A stretch of 64,000 nucleotides of DNA from Pseudonocardia thermophila (GCF_900142365.1 NZ_FRAP01000025.1:50576-114575); one strand, 5' to 3'. Positions 17,664 to 26,451 are shown, numbered from the stretch's first letter. Made by a program: numbers and translations. The notes: generated by a model not told the origin, from the letters alone.

Positions 17664-17879
17664 TCAGGTCTGCGGCGCTGGCCGGCTCGCCGCATGGGCG
17701 GCGGCCGTGTCGTCGGCGCCGTGGCCGGCGGCGGACGCCCGCCGGGACCGGTCGCGGGCCGCGGCGGCGACGTCGAGCCGCACGCCCGCGGCCTCGGCGG
17801 CGGACACGATGAGATCGGCGTCCTCGGCCGCGTTGTCGACGGAGAAGTTCGGCGTCCAGTCGCCGGTCATGATCGCTTT
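17664..17879 (-). pseudogene. 3-hydroxyisobutyrate dehydrogenase-like protein, C-terminal remnant
   Basis: About 70 residues (KAIMTGDWTPNFSVDNAAED, then ADLIVSAAEAAGVRLDVAAA) match the C-terminal helical domain of NAD-dependent beta-hydroxyacid dehydrogenases. The Rossmann domain and the rest of the gene are missing: homology stops abruptly at about 17879, where the DUF222 relic begins. An ATG at 17870 opens a 68-codon frame, but it would not make a working enzyme. Confidence 0.65.
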
Positions 17880-18495
17880 CGGGTCGTGCGCGCGCCGTTG
17901 TCCTTGAGCGGCGTGGGGGAGCGGGGTCGTGTCGGGGGGCTCGGCGGGTTGTGGGTTGTTCTTGGTGGGTAGGGGTTCGATGGGGGTGAGGGGTGTGGCC
18001 GCGGATCCGGCGTCGTGGCTGTGGATTGTCCGGTGATGTGGTGGGTGACGAGGTCGGCTGTGTCGGGGTCGTTGGGTGGTGGTACGGGACGTGGCGGCCG
18101 TGCCGGGCCTGCGTGCAGTGTTGTTCGTGGGTGTCGGGTGTGGTCTCGGCGGCGGGTTTCGTGGCGAGGTCTTCGATCCGGGCGCACGCCCGTCGCGGGA
18201 AGCGGGTGTGCGGTGATCCGCCGGTCCAGCTCGGGCCGCTCCTCGCTGGTGAGGTAGGAGCCGGCGGTGGTGCTGGCGGCGATCTTCTGCTCGTGCAACT
18301 CCCCGGCGGTGGACAGTGGCCGGACCCGGTCGTGCAGGTCGTGGGTGGTCCGCACCCGCACCCCACTTTGGTGGGCGAAGACCCGGCAGGCCACTGCGAC
18401 GTCGTGAGTGATGAGCTTCTCGATCTGGCGCGGTTCGGTGAGCCCAGCGGTGACGGCGTCGGCGGCGAGTTCCCGGGCGAGTTCGCGGATCTGTT
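17880..18495 (-). pseudogene. Decayed 13E12/DUF222-HNH family gene
   Basis: No single frame covers the region. From near 18490 one frame reads QIRELARELAADAVTAGLTE on through LHEQKIAASTTAGSYLTSEE to ELDRRITAH; the continuation lies in another frame (ACARIEDLATKPAAETTPDT, then TQARHGRHVPYH), followed by Pro/Thr-rich nonsense. This resembles the central part of DUF222 (13E12 repeat) proteins, which usually end in an HNH nuclease; that end is absent. It lies directly under an SOS-box-like site, as in mycobacterial 13E12 genes. It abuts the truncated dehydrogenase at 17879. Family assignment is from memory of the pattern and is moderate. Confidence 0.5.
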
Positions 18496-18511
18496 TCGAA
18501 CAGGTGCTCTA
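18496..18511 (-). promoter_or_regulatory. LexA (SOS) box-like site, copy A
   Basis: TCGAAC-AGGT-GCTCTA, two mismatches from the actinobacterial SOS box TCGAAC-N4-GTTCGA. It lies at the 5' end of the DUF222 relic. The following sequence (TATTCT, then about 45 bp on GCTCGAGTTC and CGAGGGG) is shared with copy B near 30.9 kb. Confidence 0.5.
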
Positions 18512-18680
18512 TTCTTCAAAGCAAGTAGATGGACCACGGGTCGATGACCCGTGAGTCAGCTCGAGTTCCCCGTCGAGGGGCCGTCAACGCAACCACACTG
18601 CTCGAGTAATCCACTCGCCCCACGCGCGCTGCGGAAAGCAACCACGCCGCGACGCGTGTGCGGACGGGGACCACATGGGC
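18512..18680. other. Leader region of DUF222 relic A with hairpins
   Basis: Contains an inverted repeat around 18536-18552 (CACGGGTC/GACCCGTG) and the element GCTCGAGTTCCCCGTCGAGG, which has a counterpart upstream of the second relic. No gene; the next gene (sdaA) ends at 18681. Confidence 0.4.
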
Positions 18681-20039
18681 TCAGCACTCCACCACGTTCA
18701 CCGCCAACCCACCCCGCGACGTCTCCTTGTACTTGACCTTCATGTCCGCCCCCGTGTCCCGCATGGTCCGTATCGCCTTGTCCAACGACACGACGTGGTC
18801 CCCCGTCCCCTGCAACGCCAGTCGCGCGGCGTGGATCGCCTTGGTCGCCGCGACCGCGTTGCGCTCGATGCACGGGATCTGCACGAGCCCGCCCACCGGG
18901 TCGCAGGTGAGCCCGAGGTGGTGCTCGATGCCGATCTCGGCGGCGTTCTCCGCCTGTTCCGGCGTGCCGCCGAGCACCTCGGTCAGCCCCGCCGCCGCCA
19001 TGGCGCACGCCGACCCGACCTCGCCCTGGCAGCCCACCTCGGCCCCGGAGATCGACGCGTTGCGCTTGATGATCGAGCCGATCGCGCCCGCGGTGAGCAG
19101 GAACCGGACGACGCCGTCGTCGCTCGCCCCGGGCACGAACCGGCGGTAGTAGTGCAGCACCGCGGGCACGACACCGGCGGCGCCGTTGGTCGGGGCGGTG
19201 ACGACGCGTCCGCCCGACGCGTTCTCCTCGTTCACCGCGATGGCGAACAGGCTGACCCAGTCCAGCACGTCGAGCGGGTCGTGGGCGCGTTCGAGCGCCT
19301 CGAGGCGGGCCCGGATGCCGGCTGCTCGCCGCCGCACTGCGAGCCCACCCGGGAGCACCCCGGTGCGGTGCGAACCGTTGCGCACGCACTCCTGCATGAC
19401 GTCCCAGATCCGCAGCAGTCCGGCGTCGATCTCCGCGTCGCTGCGCCAGGTGCGCTCGTTGCGGCGCATCACCTCGCTGATCGGCACCCCCGCGGCGGCG
19501 CAGTGCGCCAGCAGTTCGTCCCCGGAGCCGAACGGGTGCGGGACCGGGTGGTCCTCCTCGCTCCCGCATCCGTCCTCGCCGCGGACGAACCCGCCACCCA
19601 CCGAGTAGTAGGTGCGCGCCCGGATCTCGGTGGCGCCGTCGAACGCGCGGAAGATCATCCCGTTCGGGTGCTCCGGCAGCGTGCGGCGGCGGTGCAGCAC
19701 GAGATCGTCGCGCTCGCAGAACGCCACCGCGCGCCGGCGCGCGAGCGGCAGTTCTCCGGATGCCCGCACCTGTGCGACCAGGTCGGGCGCGGCGTCGGTG
19801 TCGACGGTCTCCGGTTCCTCCCCGAGCAGGCCCAGCACGACAGCGGGGCCGCTGCCGTGGCCGTGCCCCGTCGCGCCGAGGGACCCGAACAGCTCGGCCC
19901 GGACGCGGGTCGTCCGGTCGAGCAGGCCGTCCGCGATCAGGCCGTGGACGAACATCCGCGCGGCGCGCATCGGCCCCACAGTGTGCGAGCTCGACGGCCC
20001 GATGCCGATCGAGAACAGGTCGAAGACGCTGACGGCCAC
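18681..20039 (-). CDS. sdaA: L-serine ammonia-lyase (iron-sulfur, single-chain)
   Basis: 452 residues from ATG 20039. It has the joined beta and alpha parts of SdaA: FDLFSIGIGPSSSHTVGPMR at the N-terminus, and the Cys-containing alpha part with NASISGAEVGCQGEVGSACA, GLTCDPVGGLVQIPCIERN and VNVVEC at the C-terminus. It converts L-serine to pyruvate and ammonia using a labile [4Fe-4S] cluster. It is the last gene of the gcvT-gcvH-glyA operon, 6 bp after glyA, so glycine can be turned into serine and then pyruvate. Confidence 0.95.
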   Translation of the reverse strand: MAVSVFDLFSIGIGPSSSHTVGPMRAARMFVHGLIADGLLDRTTRVRAELFGSLGATGHGHGSGPAVVLGLLGEEPETVDTDAAPDLVAQVRASGELPLARRRAVAFCERDDLVLHRRRTLPEHPNGMIFRAFDGATEIRARTYYSVGGGFVRGEDGCGSEEDHPVPHPFGSGDELLAHCAAAGVPISEVMRRNERTWRSDAEIDAGLLRIWDVMQECVRNGSHRTGVLPGGLAVRRRAAGIRARLEALERAHDPLDVLDWVSLFAIAVNEENASGGRVVTAPTNGAAGVVPAVLHYYRRFVPGASDDGVVRFLLTAGAIGSIIKRNASISGAEVGCQGEVGSACAMAAAGLTEVLGGTPEQAENAAEIGIEHHLGLTCDPVGGLVQIPCIERNAVAATKAIHAARLALQGTGDHVVSLDKAIRTMRDTGADMKVKYKETSRGGLAVNVVEC

Positions 20040-20045
20040 GGGGAG

Positions 20046-21329
20046 CTACCCGGTCACGACGGGCTCGGGGTAGAGCGGGCGGCGGGCGGTCAGCGCCGCC
20101 ACCCGGGCCCGCAGCTCGTCGCCGCGGGTGGCGTCGAAGCCCGGCAGCAGCGTCTGCGCGACGATGTCGGCGACCTCCCGGAAGTCCGCCTCGTCGAACC
20201 CGCGGGTGGCCAGCGCCGGGGTGCCGATCCGCAGCCCGGACGTGATCATCGGCGGGCGCGGGTCGAACGGCACGGCGTTGCGGTTGACCGTGATCCCCAC
20301 GTCGTGCAGGCGGTCCTCCGCCTCCTTTCCGGTCAACTCCGCCTGCACGAGGTCGACGAGCACGAGGTGCACGTCCGTGCCGCCGGTGAGCACCCGGACG
20401 CCGGCGTCGCGGCAGTCGCCCGCGGTGAGCCGGTCGGCCAGGATACGGGCGCCGTCGAGGGTCCGCTGCTGGCGCTCGCGGAACTCGGGCGTGCCCGCGA
20501 TGCGCAGTGCCACCGCCTTCGCCGCGATCACGTGCTCCAGCGGCCCGCCCTGCTGTCCGGGGAACACCGCGGACGCGATCCGCTTCGCGTGCTGCTCCTT
20601 CGCCAGGATGAGCCCGCCGCGCGGGCCGCCGAGCGTCTTGTGCGTCGTGGTCGTGACGACGTCGGCGAACGGCACCGGGTTCGGGTGCAGCCCGGCGGCG
20701 ACGAGGCCGGCGAAGTGCGCCATGTCCACCATGAGCAGCGCCCCGACGGCGTCGGCGATGCGGCGGAACTCGGCGAAGTCCAGCACCCGCGGGTACGCCG
20801 ACCAACCGGCGATGATCAGCTTCGGCCGTGCGGCGTGCGCCACCCGCTCCACCTCGGCCATGTCGACCCGCCCGGTCTCGCGGTCGACGTGGTAGGCCGA
20901 GACCTCGTACAGCTTCCCGGAGAAGTTGATCCGCATCCCGTGGGTGAGGTGCCCGCCGTGGGCGAGGTCCAGGCCCAGGATGCGGTCGCCCGGCTCCAGG
21001 AACGCGGCCATCGCGGCGGCGTTGGCCTGCGCGCCGGAGTGCGGTTGCACGTTTGCGTAGTCGGCGCCGAACAGCTCCCGCGCCCGGTCGATCGCCAGCT
21101 GTTCGACGACGTCGACGTGCTCGCAGCCGCCGTAGTACCGCTTACCCGGGTAGCCCTCGGCGTACTTGTTGGTCAGCACCGAGCCCTGTGCCTCCAGGAC
21201 GGAGGTGGGCGCGAAGTTCTCCGACGCGATCATCTCCAGCGTGCCGCGCTGGCGGCCGAGCTCGGCCTGCACGGCAGCGGCGACCTCCGGATCGGCGTCC
21301 GCGAGCGGAGCCAGCAGCTGCGGATCCAC
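20046..21329 (-). CDS. glyA: Serine hydroxymethyltransferase
   Basis: 427 residues from ATG 21329, one base after gcvH. Hallmarks: EMIASENFAP, NKYAEGYPGKRYYGGCEHVD, and the PLP-lysine motif VTTTTHKTLGGPRGG. It interconverts glycine plus methylene-tetrahydrofolate and serine. Next to gcvT/gcvH it uses the one-carbon unit released by glycine cleavage. Regulated with the operon by the glycine riboswitch upstream of gcvT. Confidence 0.97.
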   Translation of the reverse strand: MDPQLLAPLADADPEVAAAVQAELGRQRGTLEMIASENFAPTSVLEAQGSVLTNKYAEGYPGKRYYGGCEHVDVVEQLAIDRARELFGADYANVQPHSGAQANAAAMAAFLEPGDRILGLDLAHGGHLTHGMRINFSGKLYEVSAYHVDRETGRVDMAEVERVAHAARPKLIIAGWSAYPRVLDFAEFRRIADAVGALLMVDMAHFAGLVAAGLHPNPVPFADVVTTTTHKTLGGPRGGLILAKEQHAKRIASAVFPGQQGGPLEHVIAAKAVALRIAGTPEFRERQQRTLDGARILADRLTAGDCRDAGVRVLTGGTDVHLVLVDLVQAELTGKEAEDRLHDVGITVNRNAVPFDPRPPMITSGLRIGTPALATRGFDEADFREVADIVAQTLLPGFDATRGDELRARVAALTARRPLYPEPVVTG

Positions 21330-21330
21330 G

Positions 21331-21714
21331 TCAGGCCTCCTCGGTGAGCTGCCGGTACGCGGCCGCGTCGAGCAGCGCGTCGAGATCGGCGTCCGGGGCG
21401 GCGACGCGGAACAGCCAGCCCTCGCCGTACGGGTCGGCGCCCACGGTCTCGGGGGAGCTGTCGATCGCCGGGTTCACCTCGGTGACCGTGCCGCTGACCG
21501 GCGCGTAGATGTCGCTGACCGACTTGGTGGACTCGACCTCGCCGCACGCCTCGCCCGCCGTCACGGTGTCGCCGACGTTCGGCAGCTGCACGAACACGAT
21601 GTCGCCGAGCAGCCCGGCGGCGACGTCGGTGATGCCGACGGTGATCGTGTCGCCGTCGCGGCGGGCCCACTCGTGCTGCTCGGTGTAGTGCAGGTCGTCG
21701 GGGATGGTGGCCAT
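21331..21714 (-). CDS. gcvH: Glycine cleavage system H protein
   Basis: 127 residues from ATG 21714. Lipoyl-domain fold with HEWARRDGDTITVGITD and the lipoylation site in EVESTKSVSDIYAPVSG (Lys within ESTKS). It carries the aminomethyl group between P, T and L proteins. It lies 11 bp after gcvT. gcvP is not in the window. Confidence 0.97.
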   Translation of the reverse strand: MATIPDDLHYTEQHEWARRDGDTITVGITDVAAGLLGDIVFVQLPNVGDTVTAGEACGEVESTKSVSDIYAPVSGTVTEVNPAIDSSPETVGADPYGEGWLFRVAAPDADLDALLDAAAYRQLTEEA

Positions 21715-21725
21715 GCTCGGTCCTT

Positions 21726-22829
21726 TCAGGAAGTCCGCTTGTAGAAGGGCAGTTCGACGACCTCGACCGGCTCCGGCCGACCGCGGACGTCGACGACGAG
21801 GGACGTGCGGGGCTGGGCCACCGCGCGGTCGACGTAGGCCATCGCGACCGGGTAGCCGAGGGTGGGCGAGAGGGCGCCGCTGGTGACCTCGCCGACGGCG
21901 GTGTCGTCGTGCAGCACCGGGTACCCGGCGCGCGGGGCTCGCCGTCCGCTGCCGCGCAGCCCCACGAGCACCTGCGGCGCGGGGTTGTCGCGCCGCCTCT
22001 CCAGTGCGGCGCGCCCGACGAAGTCGACGGCCTTGTCGAACCGCACGACCCGGCCGAGCCCGGCCTCGAACGGCGTGCGGTCCGTGCTCAGCTCGTGGCC
22101 GTAGAGCGGCATGCCCGCTTCCAGCCGCAGGGTGTCGCGGCAGGCCAGCCCGGCGGGCACCAACCGGTCGCCGCCGAGCTCGGTGAGCTTCTCCCAGACG
22201 GCGGTGGCCTGCTCGTCGGGCACGAAGATCTCGAAGCCGTCCTCGCCGGTGTAGCCGGTGCGGGCGAGCATGACCTCGGCGCCGGCGAGCGTCGCCGGGC
22301 GGGCGGCGTAGTACTGCAGGTCGTCGAGGTCCTGCCCGGTCGCAGCGGCCACGATCGCCGATGACGCCGGCCCCTGCACGGCGACCAGTGCGGTCTCCAG
22401 CGTGCGGTCGGTGATCTCGGCGTCCAGCCCGGCGGCGCGGGCGACCAGCTCGGCCGCGACCAGCGCCCGGTTCGCCGCGTTCGCGACCACCAGGAAGTGG
22501 GTCTGGTCGAGCCGGTAGACGATCAGGTCGTCGAGCACGCCGCCGTCGGGGGCGCAGAGCATCGTGTAGCGGGCGCGGCCGGTCGCGAGCGCGCCGATGT
22601 TGCCCACCAGTGCCAGGTCCAGCGCGTCCGCCGCGGCCGGGCCGGTCACGTGGACCTCGCCCATGTGGGACAGGTCGAACAGGCCGGCCGAGCGGCGGAC
22701 GGCGTGGTGCTCCTCGAGGTCGCTGCCGTACCGCAGCGGCATCGACCAGCCGGCGAAGTCGGTGAACATCGCCCCGAGCCGGGCGTGGGTCTCGTGCAGC
22801 GGGGTGCGCAGCAGGGCGGAGTTGTCCAA
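21726..22829 (-). CDS. gcvT: Glycine cleavage system aminomethyltransferase (T protein)
   Basis: 367 residues. I choose TTG 22829 (Leu-Asp-Asn-Ser) because GAGGAG lies 6 bases upstream and the length then matches the family; the longer open frame to 23066 runs through the riboswitch. Motifs: GWSMPLRYGSDLEEHHAVR, FDLSHMGEVHVTG, LQYYAARPATL and RDTLRLEAGMPLYGHEL. It transfers the methylene group to tetrahydrofolate. First gene of the riboswitch-controlled operon. Confidence 0.95.
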   Translation of the reverse strand: MDNSALLRTPLHETHARLGAMFTDFAGWSMPLRYGSDLEEHHAVRRSAGLFDLSHMGEVHVTGPAAADALDLALVGNIGALATGRARYTMLCAPDGGVLDDLIVYRLDQTHFLVVANAANRALVAAELVARAAGLDAEITDRTLETALVAVQGPASSAIVAAATGQDLDDLQYYAARPATLAGAEVMLARTGYTGEDGFEIFVPDEQATAVWEKLTELGGDRLVPAGLACRDTLRLEAGMPLYGHELSTDRTPFEAGLGRVVRFDKAVDFVGRAALERRRDNPAPQVLVGLRGSGRRAPRAGYPVLHDDTAVGEVTSGALSPTLGYPVAMAYVDRAVAQPRTSLVVDVRGRPEPVEVVELPFYKRTS

Positions 22830-22980
22830 CGGGTGCTCCTCAGGACGGGACGGTGGCCGGGAGAGCGGGCAGCACGAAGGTCCGCGCGGAGGCGGACGGC
22901 GCGCGGCGCAGCGCGGATCGCTGGTGGGGTGGTGGCCGGATCGGCCGGACGTGATCGACATGCGGGCTCCCAGCACTGCG
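22830..22980 (-). other. gcvT leader between riboswitch and start codon
   Basis: About 150 bp of untranslated leader on the minus strand after the riboswitch hairpin. It holds the gcvT ribosome site (GAGGAG) next to the TTG start. No other gene is visible. Confidence 0.5.
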
Positions 22981-23002
22981 CGCCCCGGCGGGCGCCGGGG
23001 CG
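22981..23002 (-). promoter_or_regulatory. Hairpin at the 3' edge of the glycine riboswitch
   Basis: Perfect 10-base arms CGCCCCGGCG and CGCCGGGGCG flank two bases, immediately 3' of the second aptamer on the transcript. It is well placed to act as the expression platform (terminator or alternate stem). Confidence 0.55.
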
Positions 23003-23213
23003 GGAGCCCCCTCTGTCGTGAGCCTGAGAGATTCGCCGGACCCGGAGGCCGGGTGCCGACTTTCACCGTGGGCGAGGCGTGTCGGACGCCTGCTTTCCAG
23101 AGTGGCCTCGCCCGAGCGGTGTGGGTGCCTGAGAGATTGGCGGGGTGCTTGCTCCTCCGGCGCCCGTCGTCCTCGCCCCCCTCAGCGGGGTCGGGACACG
23201 GGACTCTCCCGCC
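23003..23213 (-). ncRNA. Tandem glycine riboswitch upstream of gcvT
   Basis: Reading the minus strand, two glycine aptamers are evident. The first has GGGAGAGTCCC, GCGCCGGAGGAGCAAGCACC, AATCTCTCAGGCACC and CTCTGGAAAGCAGGCG. The second has ACGGTGAAAGTCGGCACCC, GAATCTCTCAGGCTCA and GACAGAGGGGG. These are the conserved glycine-riboswitch blocks in the right order. It would switch on the gcvT-gcvH-glyA-sdaA operon when glycine is high. Limits are estimated to about 10 bases. Confidence 0.93.
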
Positions 23214-23303
23214 CGGGTTCGAACGGCCCGATGTGCAGTTGTCCAGCGGAACGGTAGCGGGCCGGCACCGCCGCCGTCCACCGTCCTGTGAGCAGGCCGC
23301 GCG

Positions 23304-24836
23304 TCAGCGGGACTCGGTGAGCATCAGCTCGGTGATCTCCTCCTGCAGCGCGGCGCCGAGGCTGCCCCAGCCGTCCTTGTAGCCGTAGACCGAGCCCAGT
23401 CCGCGCGCCTCGTAGTCGCCGCAGAGGATGTCGACGTCGTCCGGGGTGATCAGGCCGGGATGCGCCACCCCGACGGCCTCGGACACCGCGAGCAGCTCCT
23501 TGCGCAGCGCCCGGAGGTAGTTGGCGCAGCGCACCGACTTCGACGCCGGGTCCAGACCCCGGGCGAGCCAGCGGTCCTGGGTGGCGACGCCGGTGGGACA
23601 GCGGTCGGTGTGGCACCGCTGCGACTGGATGCACCCGATCGAGAGCATCGCCTCGCGAGCGACGTTGACCATGTCCGCGCCGAGCGCGAACGCGACGACC
23701 GCGTTGTCCGGCACCCCGCACTTGCCGCTGGCGATGAACGTGAGCTGGTCGGTCAGCCCCGCGTCGGCGAACCGGCCGTACACGCGGGAGAGCGCCATCC
23801 GCAGCGGCAGCGCGACCGAATCGGTGAAGATCAGCGGTGCGGCACCCGTGCCGCCTTCGCCGCCGTCGATCGTCACGAAGTCGACGCCGCGATCGCCCTT
23901 GGCCATCTGCGCGACCAGCTCGTCCCAGAAGTCCATCGCGCCGACGGCGGACTTGATGCCCACCGGCAGCCCGGTCTCGGCGGCGATCAGCTCGACGAAG
24001 TCCAGCATCGAGTCGACGTCGGAGAACGCGGTGTGGCGGGCGGGCGAGGCGCAGTCGACCCCGACGGGGATGCCGCGGATCTCGGCGATCTCCGGCGTCA
24101 CCTTCGCGGCCGGCAGCAGCCCGCCCAGCCCCGGCTTCGCGCCCTGCGAGAGCTTGATCTCGATCGCTCGGACCGGCGCCGAGGCCGCCAGGTCCGTCAG
24201 CCGGGCGAGATCGAACCGACCGTGCTCGTCGCGGCACCCGAAGTACGCGGTGCCGAGCTGCAGGACGAGGTCTCCGCCCTCCCGGTGGTACGGGGAGAGC
24301 CCGCCCTCACCGGTGTTGTGCAGGCAGCCGGCCATCGCGGCGCCGCGGTTGAGCGCCGTGATCGCGCTGGCCGACATCGAGCCGAAGCTCATGCCGGAGA
24401 TGTTGACCACTGACCCCGGTCGGAACGCCTTCGTCCGTCCGCGAGGACCGCCGAGCACCTTCGCGCTGGGCACGACCACGTCGGGCGCGTGGTGGACCGG
24501 TGCCGGCGGGGCGACCGCGGAGAACGTGCGGTGCTTGATGATCGCGTAGCCGGGTGTGTGCTCGGTGTCGCAGTCGGTGCCGAACCCGAAGTAGTTGTTC
24601 TCCGACTTCGAGCTGGCGTAGATCCAGCGGCGCTGGTCGCGGCTGAACGGCCGTTCCTCGTCGTTGCCGGTGACGATGTACTGGCGCAGCTCCGGGCCGA
24701 TCTCCTCCAGGAGGTAGCGGGCGTGCGCGATCACCGGGAAGTTCCGCCGCAGCGCGTGCTTCTTCTGGGTCAAGTCCCGGACCGCGACCGCACCGACGGC
24801 GGCGGCAGCGGCGCCGAGCACGCGGCTCATCTTCAT
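23304..24836 (-). CDS. FMN-binding glutamate-synthase-like protein (GltB central/FMN domain)
   Basis: 510 residues from ATG 24836; a longer frame to 25088 runs antisense into the divergent hydrolase and is rejected. It has an Ala-rich hydrophobic N-terminus, then the glutamate-synthase TIM barrel: NISGMSFGSMSASAITALNR, NTGEGGLSPYHREGGDLVLQ, IEIKLSQGAKPGLGG, and the [3Fe-4S] cysteines in CIQSQRCHTDRCPTGVATQD. The amidotransferase domain is absent, so it is not a full glutamate synthase; such stand-alone proteins act as FMN/iron-sulfur oxidoreductases of uncertain substrate. Confidence 0.85.
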   Translation of the reverse strand: MKMSRVLGAAAAAVGAVAVRDLTQKKHALRRNFPVIAHARYLLEEIGPELRQYIVTGNDEERPFSRDQRRWIYASSKSENNYFGFGTDCDTEHTPGYAIIKHRTFSAVAPPAPVHHAPDVVVPSAKVLGGPRGRTKAFRPGSVVNISGMSFGSMSASAITALNRGAAMAGCLHNTGEGGLSPYHREGGDLVLQLGTAYFGCRDEHGRFDLARLTDLAASAPVRAIEIKLSQGAKPGLGGLLPAAKVTPEIAEIRGIPVGVDCASPARHTAFSDVDSMLDFVELIAAETGLPVGIKSAVGAMDFWDELVAQMAKGDRGVDFVTIDGGEGGTGAAPLIFTDSVALPLRMALSRVYGRFADAGLTDQLTFIASGKCGVPDNAVVAFALGADMVNVAREAMLSIGCIQSQRCHTDRCPTGVATQDRWLARGLDPASKSVRCANYLRALRKELLAVSEAVGVAHPGLITPDDVDILCGDYEARGLGSVYGYKDGWGSLGAALQEEITELMLTESR

Positions 24837-24930
24837 GCGGAGAGTCTGCCACTGGGTGGCAACCGATCCTGGGATGCGGACGGCGGGGAGCCGAGCATCG
24901 GCAGGGACACGAAGACCGAGGAGGGTGGGG

Positions 24931-25791
24931 ATGGAGTGGGACCGGGTCCACAGGATGGCCCTGGACGACGTCGAGATCGCCTTCCGGCTCGCGGGCAGCG
25001 GAGCGCCGCTGTACGTGCTGGTGCACGGCTGGCCGCAGACCGGGCGGTGCTGGCAGAAGGTGGTCGACCCGCTGGCCGAGCGCGGCACGGTGGCGGTGCC
25101 GGACCTGCGCGGCTACGGCGACTCCGGCCTCGCCACCACGGGCTACACGAAGCGGGACGCCGCGGGTGATCTCGCCGCGCTCGTCGCGCACCTCGGCCAC
25201 GAGCAGGCCGTCGTCGTCGGGCACGACCGGGGCGCCCGGGTGGCGCACCGGATGGCACTCGACCACCCGGACAAGATCGCAGCGCTCGCGCTGCTCGACA
25301 TCCTGCCCACCCGGGTGGTGATGGACAGCTTCGACCGCGAACAGGCCGCCTACATGTGGCACTGGTTCTTCCACCTGCAGCCCGAGCTGCCGGAGCTGCT
25401 GATCGCCGGCAACGTCGAGCCGTACCTGCGGTTCTTCATGGGGTCGCTGGTGGTCCGCGGGGTGATCGACGAGGACACGTTCGCGCACTACGTCCGCGCG
25501 TTCTCCGATCCGGCGCACCTGCAGGCGACCCTCGAGGACTACCGGGCCGGGTTCACCGCCGACCTGGAGCAGGACGAGGCCGACCACGCCGCGGGGCTGC
25601 GGGTGCGGGCACCGCTGCTGCTGCTGTGGGGCGCAGACGGCGCCCTCGGCGGCACCGACGTCGTCGGCGTGTGGAAGGAGCACCACGCCGATCCCGCCGC
25701 GGTGCGCGGGCGGGCGGTGCCGGGCGGGCACTTCGTGCCGGAGGAAGCGCCGGCCGAGGTCCTGGCGGCGCTCGCGGAGCTGGTGGCGTGA
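24931..25791 (+). CDS. Alpha/beta hydrolase with Asp nucleophile (dehalogenase/epoxide-hydrolase type)
   Basis: 286 residues, ATG 24931 after GAGG. Oxyanion-hole motif VHGWPQTGRCW, nucleophile elbow VVGHDRGARVAHRMA with Asp rather than Ser, and a final catalytic His in PGGHFVPEEAP. The Asp nucleophile places it with haloalkane/fluoroacetate dehalogenases and epoxide hydrolases. Its stop overlaps the next start (GTGA), so it is made together with the nitroreductase. Confidence 0.85.
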   Translation: MEWDRVHRMALDDVEIAFRLAGSGAPLYVLVHGWPQTGRCWQKVVDPLAERGTVAVPDLRGYGDSGLATTGYTKRDAAGDLAALVAHLGHEQAVVVGHDRGARVAHRMALDHPDKIAALALLDILPTRVVMDSFDREQAAYMWHWFFHLQPELPELLIAGNVEPYLRFFMGSLVVRGVIDEDTFAHYVRAFSDPAHLQATLEDYRAGFTADLEQDEADHAAGLRVRAPLLLLWGADGALGGTDVVGVWKEHHADPAAVRGRAVPGGHFVPEEAPAEVLAALAELVA

Positions 25792-26447
25792 CCACCGCGA
25801 TCCCCGACCTGGGGCTGACGGCGCTGGAGGTGCTCACCACCACCCGGGCGGTCCGCCACCGCCTGGCCCTCGACCGACCCGTCGACCCCGCGGTGCTGCG
25901 CCGGTGCGTCGAGATCGCGCTGCAGGCCCCGACCGGACGGAACAGCCAGCGGGCCGCGTTCGTGGTGGTGACCGAGCCCGAGCGCAAGCACGCGCTGGCC
26001 GATCTGTGGCGGCGCGGCCTCGGCCAGGGCGACGAGCCGATGTCGCCCGCCGACCTGCGCCGCGCCTACGCCGAACCCGGCTCGATGGAGCGGGTGTGGA
26101 GCGGGCTGCGCCACCTCGCCGACAACCTGCACCGCGTGCCCGCGCTGGTGATCCCGTGCATCGAGGGGCGCGCCGAGCACCTGGCGCTGCCCCAGCAAGC
26201 GAGCCACTTCGGCTCCATCCTGCCGGCCGTCTGGAGCTTCCTGCTCGCCGCCCGCGCGCACGGGCTCGGCACGGTGTGGACCACCGGCAACCTGGCCGTC
26301 GAGCGGGAGGTGGCGGAGCTGCTCGGCATCCCGTACGACGAGGTCATGCAGGTGGCGCTGATCCCGGTCGCGCACACGAAGGGCACCGCCTTCCGGCCCG
26401 CGCACCGCGTGCCGGTCGACGAGGTGCTGCACTGGAACCGCTGGTGA
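25788..26447 (+). CDS. Nitroreductase family FMN oxidoreductase
   Basis: 219 residues from GTG 25788, coupled to the hydrolase gene. Conserved TTTRAVRHRLALDRPVD, ALQAPTGRNSQRAAFVVV (FMN phosphate binding) and SILPAVWSFLLAARAHGLGT. It has a close paralog at 62395-63045, down to the last residues (VPVDEVLHW), also near a hydrolase. Function could be reduction of a quinone, enone or nitro group. Confidence 0.88.
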   Translation: MTTAIPDLGLTALEVLTTTRAVRHRLALDRPVDPAVLRRCVEIALQAPTGRNSQRAAFVVVTEPERKHALADLWRRGLGQGDEPMSPADLRRAYAEPGSMERVWSGLRHLADNLHRVPALVIPCIEGRAEHLALPQQASHFGSILPAVWSFLLAARAHGLGTVWTTGNLAVEREVAELLGIPYDEVMQVALIPVAHTKGTAFRPAHRVPVDEVLHWNRW

Positions 26448-26451
26448 CCGC

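Noticed and set aside
17880..18540. Possible insertion sequence or transposase at the dehydrogenase breakpoint
   Set aside because: No DDE, serine or HUH recombinase motif, no terminal inverted repeats or target duplications; the protein traces fit a DUF222-type gene better.
22829..23066. Longer N-terminus for gcvT from an upstream start
   Set aside because: It would translate the riboswitch and its hairpin; TTG 22829 has a good ribosome site and gives the normal protein length.
23205..23235. GGGTTCGAAC, resembling a tRNA T-arm
   Set aside because: No acceptor, D or anticodon stems around it; it lies at the 5' edge of the glycine riboswitch transcript on the other strand.
24837..25088. N-terminal extension of the glutamate-synthase-like protein
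   Set aside because: It runs antisense through the start of the divergent hydrolase and reads as Ser/Arg/Pro nonsense.
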